Assembly: GCA_021324015.1 (NCBI GenBank)
Contig: JAJPJX010000163.1
Location: 1-36,991, forward strand
DNA: 36,991 bases
From: Solibacteraceae bacterium
GTDB lineage: Bacteria; Acidobacteriota; Terriglobia; Bryobacterales; Bryobacteraceae
Direction of reading: 5' to 3'
Shown here piece by piece: positions 33,253 through 36,991 of this stretch. A model generated the notes under the pieces. The model saw only the letters and a program-made list of their open reading frames with translations, was not told where the DNA came from and made no database searches. Positions within the stretch are counted from its first letter, which is position 1. Every line of letters starts with the position of its first letter. Both the position numbers and the translations under genes were made by a program.

Positions 33253-34855
33253 GCACCGCCTCCGCCTGCGTCGCCGGTTCACCCCGCAGATCCGTGAGCC
33301 GCGGGCGCTCGCCGCGCATGACCAGGGCGTTGCCCACCAATTCGTGAACGCCGGCGACCTCCACTCCGGGCACCCAGTACTCGAGCAGCGGCGGCAGGGT
33401 GGCCTTGTCGATGGCGCAGATGCAGGCGAGCAGGTTCACACCGTGCCGCTGGTGGACGTACTTCACCGCGTTGGCGCGGGGAAGACCGCCGCGCATGCGC
33501 ATTTCGAAGTTCTCATCGGTGCCCAGCCCCGAACCACTCCCGCAGCAAAAGGTCTGCTCGCGGATGGTGTTCTCGGGCATCTCGTGGAACCGGTTGCAGA
33601 CGCTTCGCAGGATGTAGCGCGGCTCCTCCAGCAGACCCATGGCGCGCGCCGGGTTGCAGGAATCGTGGAAAGTCACCGTCCAGTGGTCGTTGCGCGAGGG
33701 ATCGAGCCGGAGTTTGCCGTTGTGAATGAGGTCGGCGGTGAACTCGCAGATGTGCACCATCTTCGTGGACCGGGCATGCTCGAATCGCGTTCCGGTGACA
33801 GGCGAGACGGGCACTTCCAGGAAGTCCGCGGGGCCGTTCATGGTGTCCATGTACTGGTGCAGGACGCGCCACATGTGACCGCACTCGCCGCCCAGGATCC
33901 ACTTCACCCCGAGCCGCCGGGCCTCCGCGTACACCTTGGCGTTGAGCCGCTTGATCATCTCGTGAGAATTGAACAGGCCGAAGTTACCGCCTTCGGAAGC
34001 GAAGGCGCTGAACGTGTAGTCGAGGCCGATCTCGTGCAGCAGAGCCAGGTAGCCCAGGAACGTATAGTAGTGAGGCGTCCCGAAATAGTCGGCCGACGGC
34101 ACAATGAAAAGCACTTCGGCGCCCTTGCGGTTGATGGAAGCGTCCACCCGGATGCCGGTGAGTTCCTCGAGTTCGTCCACGGCGAAGTCCACGCTGTCTT
34201 TGAAGCCATGGGGCTGCACGCCCAGGTGGTTGCCGGTGCGGAAGCAGTTGGCCGCGGGCTCCAGCACCCAGTTGATGTTGCAGCCGATGAGGTTCAGCAA
34301 TTCGCGGCCGATCATAGTGATCTCCGCGGTATCGATTCCGTAGGGGCAGAAGACCGAGCAACGGCGGCACTCCGTGCACTGGTAGAAGTAGTAGAACCAC
34401 TCCTTGATGACGTCTTCGGTGAGGTCGCGCGCGCCGGCCAGCCTGCCCAGCAGGCGGCCGGCGAGGGTGAAGTAGCGGCGATACACGCTGCGCATCAGTT
34501 CGGCGCGCAGGACGGGCATGTTCTTGGGGTCGCCCGAGCCAAGAAAGAAGTGGCACTTATCGGCGCACGCGCCGCAGCGCACGCAGATATCCATAAAAAG
34601 CCGGAAGGAGCGGAACTTTTCGAGCCGCTCCTTCATGCCGTCGAGGATGATGCGCTTCCAATCCGGTGGAAGCTTCCAGTCCTCGTCGAAGGGTTGCCAG
34701 TCGCGAGCGTTGGGCAATCCGAGATAGTTCAGGTTTTTGGCCAGGGCGCTGTAGCAGAAGGTGCCCTTGCGGAATTCGACCGCCGGATCCATCCAGTCGC
34801 GCGGCTGCGGCCCGTACTGGATCTGGACGAGTTGTTCCGGTTTCGGCTGGGACAT
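33245..34855 (-). CDS. dsrK: DsrK, HdrD-like catalytic Fe-S subunit
   Basis: A 536-residue cytoplasmic subunit of DsrMKJOP, thought to reduce the DsrC trisulfide. Two [4Fe-4S] motifs are at C91/C94/C97/C101 (CVRCGACADKC) and C160/C163/C166/C170 (CTECRRCSVFCP). CCG-type motifs for the special cluster include HDSCNPARAMG, TFCCGSGSGLG and CICAIDK. GGECGHMWRVLHQYMD is characteristic of the DsrK lineage. It lies 3 bp after dsrM and overlaps dsrJ by 8 nt. A divergent paralogue is encoded at 25209-26816. A long antisense open frame across this gene is only a shadow. Confidence 0.92.
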   Translation of the reverse strand: MSQPKPEQLVQIQYGPQPRDWMDPAVEFRKGTFCYSALAKNLNYLGLPNARDWQPFDEDWKLPPDWKRIILDGMKERLEKFRSFRLFMDICVRCGACADKCHFFLGSGDPKNMPVLRAELMRSVYRRYFTLAGRLLGRLAGARDLTEDVIKEWFYYFYQCTECRRCSVFCPYGIDTAEITMIGRELLNLIGCNINWVLEPAANCFRTGNHLGVQPHGFKDSVDFAVDELEELTGIRVDASINRKGAEVLFIVPSADYFGTPHYYTFLGYLALLHEIGLDYTFSAFASEGGNFGLFNSHEMIKRLNAKVYAEARRLGVKWILGGECGHMWRVLHQYMDTMNGPADFLEVPVSPVTGTRFEHARSTKMVHICEFTADLIHNGKLRLDPSRNDHWTVTFHDSCNPARAMGLLEEPRYILRSVCNRFHEMPENTIREQTFCCGSGSGLGTDENFEMRMRGGLPRANAVKYVHQRHGVNLLACICAIDKATLPPLLEYWVPGVEVAGVHELVGNALVMRGERPRLTDLRGEPATQAEAVHA

Positions 34856-34858
34856 GGC

Positions 34859-35854
34859 TCAGGGCCTCTCGACCGGCAGGCCGGCCGCTTCGAGCTTGTC
34901 GCGGAACTCCGCCTCCCACTCTTCGTAGGTATGGACCTTCACGGGATAGTTCCAAGGATTGATGTGGCGCTTCCTCCGGTTGTTGTTGGCCAGGTTACGG
35001 GTGGGGCTGAGGAAGACTCCGCCCATGTGCATCAGTTTGCTGAACGGCAGATAGGCGGCCAGAGTGCCGGCCAGCGCGAAGTGTGCAAAAAAGAGCGGGC
35101 CGGGATTCTTGGGCAAGGCCGGTGCGAAGATAGTGAGCGAGAGCACGAACTGTTTGACGGCTACCGCGTCGACCCGCGCAAAGTAGCGCATCCACACGCC
35201 GGTCGCCGCGATTCCCAACAGGAGGAGCAGCGCGAAGTAATCGGTGAAGAGGGAGATAAATCGCACCTGGGGATCGCGGAAGCGCCGCTGCAGCAGATAG
35301 AGGAGAGCCGCCAGCACCACCACATCCGTCACCAGCAGCACCGGCGCACCGATCCGGAAAAAGCCGTCCAGGTTTTCCAGAAGCACCGCGACCTTAGGAA
35401 CCGGTTCCACGAAGAAGCGCAGATGCCGGAGCAGGATGATGAGCAGGGACCAATGGAAGGCCAGTGCGCCGAGCCAGAGCCATTTGGCCTCTCTCTGAAT
35501 CAGCCTGGGGCCGTCCTCGAGCCGCGACCGCGTGTTGCGGAAAAGACTGCGGAACAACAGAATCTCGAGGGCCATGCGGGCCACGACGCCGGGCGTGGAG
35601 TGCGGGCTTTCGAGCCGGGCGGACTTGATCCAGGCCAGCGACTTCTGCTGGCCGCAAACCGTTGGAATGCGGAAAGGCACGGGTGACCGCGACCAGCAAA
35701 CCACGCGCCAGCTTAACCCGGCCAGAAAGATCGCCAGGGTACCGTACGGAAGAGCCACGGCCAGCAGCGGCAGGAGCCAGACGAACCGGCTTGCGGCGGC
35801 TGCGGCGAGCGCTATTGCGAGTACCAGGGAGAGTGCGGAAAGGGATGTTTTCAA
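34859..35854 (-). CDS. dsrM: DsrM, membrane cytochrome b subunit
   Basis: A 331-residue NarI-like integral membrane protein that binds heme b and reacts with menaquinone, partner of DsrK. Hydrophobic segments lie at about 5-20, 25-47, 128-150, 165-190, 205-225 and 240-270. Candidate heme ligands are in HWSLLIILLRHLRFF and SKLMHMGG. The C-terminal tail (NPWNYPVKVHTYEEWEAEF) is typical of DsrM. It starts with TTG, preceded by GAGGTG, and overlaps the stop of the RsbRD-like gene (TTGA). The rare start fits translational coupling. The later ATG codons would remove the first helix. Confidence 0.9.
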   Translation of the reverse strand: MKTSLSALSLVLAIALAAAAASRFVWLLPLLAVALPYGTLAIFLAGLSWRVVCWSRSPVPFRIPTVCGQQKSLAWIKSARLESPHSTPGVVARMALEILLFRSLFRNTRSRLEDGPRLIQREAKWLWLGALAFHWSLLIILLRHLRFFVEPVPKVAVLLENLDGFFRIGAPVLLVTDVVVLAALLYLLQRRFRDPQVRFISLFTDYFALLLLLGIAATGVWMRYFARVDAVAVKQFVLSLTIFAPALPKNPGPLFFAHFALAGTLAAYLPFSKLMHMGGVFLSPTRNLANNNRRKRHINPWNYPVKVHTYEEWEAEFRDKLEAAGLPVERP

Positions 35855-36336
35855 CGCCCACCTCGCTCCGGCCAGGCCGGCGGCGCATCGGCCATCAGGC
35901 GCCGTCCCAGCAGGAAGACGCGGCGCCGCGCCTCGTTGGCCCGCGCTTCGTACGTTCTCTCCCGGTACTTCATGTAAAGGTCAAACGCGATCAGGGCGAG
36001 ATCATCGATCCGGCCATTCATCAGGTCCCAGTCCGCGCCGCCGGCCTGGGCTCGCACAATCTCCTTCAACTGGAAGAGGAACTCCAGGGCCAGGCTGGGG
36101 GCCACGCCCTGCACCGCGCGGATCTGCATCAGAGAATCCAGCGCCTGCGTGACACGGTCCCGGTCCATGTCCTGATACAGTTCGTCCAGCAGCGTACGGA
36201 GCGCCTGGCGGATGGTATGGCCCGCGGGATTACGGAACGGATCGGGCTCCGTACCCAGGAACTTGGCGCCTTGCGGCGGGTAGGCGCGCAAAACCCGCTC
36301 GAACCAGGCTTCGCCGATCAGTTCCTTGCTCTCCAC
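35851..36336 (-). CDS. RsbRD N-terminal-like helical protein
   Basis: A 161-residue, mostly helical soluble protein resembling the RsbRD N-terminal domain (the part of RsbR-type stressosome regulators outside STAS), without a STAS domain. Motifs include SLMQIRAVQGVAPSLALEF and DLALIAFDLYMKYRERTYEA. Stand-alone proteins of this type are known beside dsrM in sulfate reducers, but a defined function is not known to me. It starts with GTG preceded by GGAGG, 13 nt after dsrC, and its stop overlaps the dsrM start. The last 20 residues are Pro/Arg-rich. It could be a chaperone or regulator of the membrane complex. Confidence 0.75.
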   Translation of the reverse strand: MESKELIGEAWFERVLRAYPPQGAKFLGTEPDPFRNPAGHTIRQALRTLLDELYQDMDRDRVTQALDSLMQIRAVQGVAPSLALEFLFQLKEIVRAQAGGADWDLMNGRIDDLALIAFDLYMKYRERTYEARANEARRRVFLLGRRLMADAPPAWPERGGR

Positions 36337-36349
36337 CGTCCGCCTCCGG

Positions 36350-36667
36350 CTATACGCAGCCCGTGGGTTTCGGAAGACCCGCCAGCTTGCAGGCTCCTTT
36401 GGCTGGTCCGGACGGGAACAACTGGTAAATTTCGTTCAGCTTGAAGCCGGTCTCCTTGCACAGCTTGCGGATCATGGGGGCGATCCCGAACTGCAGGTAG
36501 TAGTTCCGCAGATAGTTGATCACTTTCCAGTGAGCGTCAGTCAGCTCGGCGACCCCCTCGGAAGTCGCAAAATCGGCGGCCACGTCCTGATTCCAGACCG
36601 AGGGCTCCTGCAGAAAACCGTCTTCATCGACATCGTATGTCCTGCCATGGACTTCGAATACCGGCAC
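36350..36667 (-). CDS. dsrC: DsrC sulfur carrier
   Basis: A 105-residue DsrC/TusE-family protein. The C-terminal swinging arm KGACKLAGLPKPTGCV carries both redox cysteines, C93 and C104, in the C-X10-C arrangement that defines true DsrC (TusE keeps only the last). They form the trisulfide with sulfur delivered by sulfite reductase. Other family stretches are DEDGFLQEPSVWN and HWKVINYLRNYYLQFGIAP. It begins with GTG and a near-perfect AGGAGG 7 nt upstream, suggesting high expression. It follows the DsrL-type gene by 18 bp and is in the same operon as dsrMKJOP. Confidence 0.95.
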   Translation of the reverse strand: MPVFEVHGRTYDVDEDGFLQEPSVWNQDVAADFATSEGVAELTDAHWKVINYLRNYYLQFGIAPMIRKLCKETGFKLNEIYQLFPSGPAKGACKLAGLPKPTGCV

Positions 36668-36685
36668 GTCACACCTCCTGGTGAA

Positions 36686-36991
36686 TTAGTTCATTTCTAA
36701 ATATCCGCAGGGGCAGGCTTCGGCGCATTTCTTGCAGCCGTTGCACAGCTCCAGCTTGACTTTGTAATGTTCGCCCTTGGGCAGCTTCACAAAACAGTTG
36801 TTGGTGCAGTACATCCAGCAGGTTTCACAATCCATGCACATGCCGCAGGACATGCACCGTTTGGCCTCAGCCAGCGCCTCGGCTTCGCCGAGTCCCATCT
36901 GGATCTCGGTGCCGGCGGAGCGCTGCTCCACGGGGACGTGTGCGCGCTCGTGGCGTTCGGCAGGTTGGTACCAATCGAGCTTCACGCGGTC
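36686..36991 (-). CDS. dsrL: DsrL C-terminal part (truncated by window edge)
   Basis: The last 101 residues of a larger protein that runs off the window. It has two Cys-rich motifs, CMSCGMCMDCETC followed by WMYCTNNC, and CNGCKKCAEACP. They match the C-terminal ferredoxin region of DsrL, the NAD(P)H:acceptor oxidoreductase related to GltD that reacts with DsrAB. The frame is open to the edge with no start needed; a GTG at 36985 is internal. DsrL is found both in sulfur oxidisers and in some sulfite reducers, so it does not fix the direction. A GltD/NfnB-like Fe-S protein without DsrL activity is the alternative. Confidence 0.8.
   Translation of the reverse strand, partial: DRVKLDWYQPAERHERAHVPVEQRSAGTEIQMGLGEAEALAEAKRCMSCGMCMDCETCWMYCTNNCFVKLPKGEHYKVKLELCNGCKKCAEACPCGYLEMN

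Noticed and set aside
33014-35686. An 890-codon open frame on the plus strand
   Set aside because: It lies fully antisense to dsrK and dsrM, has no family motifs and is low-complexity His/Gln/Arg-rich as expected for a shadow of GC-rich genes.
1-36991. CRISPR array, tRNA or rRNA genes
   Set aside because: No regularly spaced repeats and no tRNA- or rRNA-like conserved sequence was recognised by eye.

Overview
The window looks like chromosomal DNA of a GC-rich Gram-negative bacterium, most likely an acidobacterium of the Solibacter/Bryobacter type. This is inference. It rests on the dsr genes with a DsrL-type protein, the secreted GH123-like proteins with a shared Cys-containing C-terminal domain, frequent GTG/TTG starts, and Wza/Wzc-type envelope polysaccharide genes. 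No rRNA, tRNA or CRISPR array was seen.

Layout. (1) Positions 1-1443 are a gene-poor scar. It holds the 3' end of a group II intron (domains V and VI, minus strand), a frameshifted maturase remnant, a possible IS-end repeat and a perfect 20-bp palindrome. (2) 1444-5852 holds two convergent paralogous secreted proteins with a GH123/DUF4091-type catalytic region. (3) 5951-22960 is an exopolysaccharide or O-antigen-like locus. A two-gene plus-strand arm (initiating sugar-phosphate transferase and sugar N-formyltransferase) faces a minus-strand operon: wza-like, wzc-like tyrosine autokinase, O-antigen ligase/polymerase, GT4, FemAB-like, Wzx flippase, a GT4 fused to a second initiating transferase, a GNAT acyltransferase broken by one frameshift, two DegT aminotransferases, and an SDR fused to a membrane domain. 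The amino-sugar enzymes suggest a glycan carrying N-acylated and probably N-formylated amino sugars. (4) 22961-23743 is a 783-nt divergent intergenic region rich in inverted repeats. (5) 23744-26816 is a translationally coupled operon: an Fe-S-type Rrf2 regulator, a DsrM-like cytochrome b and a DsrK-like Fe-S protein. (6) 26887-27690 is a cytidylate-kinase-like/BON protein with its own strong promoter. (7) From 36991 down to 27823 runs a dissimilatory sulfur operon: the 3' end of dsrL, dsrC, an RsbRD_N-like gene, dsrM, dsrK, dsrJ, dsrO, dsrP, then a YeiH-family anion exporter, a 50-residue membrane protein and an outer-membrane porin.

How it fits together. DsrC carries sulfur as a trisulfide between the sulfite reductase (dsrAB lie outside the window) and the membrane complex DsrMKJOP, which exchanges electrons with the quinone pool. 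The second DsrMK-like pair under an Rrf2 sensor suggests a regulated parallel electron route. The most unusual part is the dsrP-distal tail (inner-membrane sulfur-oxyanion transporter, small membrane protein, porin), which could be a dedicated route for sulfite or sulfate across both membranes. Direction of sulfur flow (reductive or oxidative) cannot be decided from this window.
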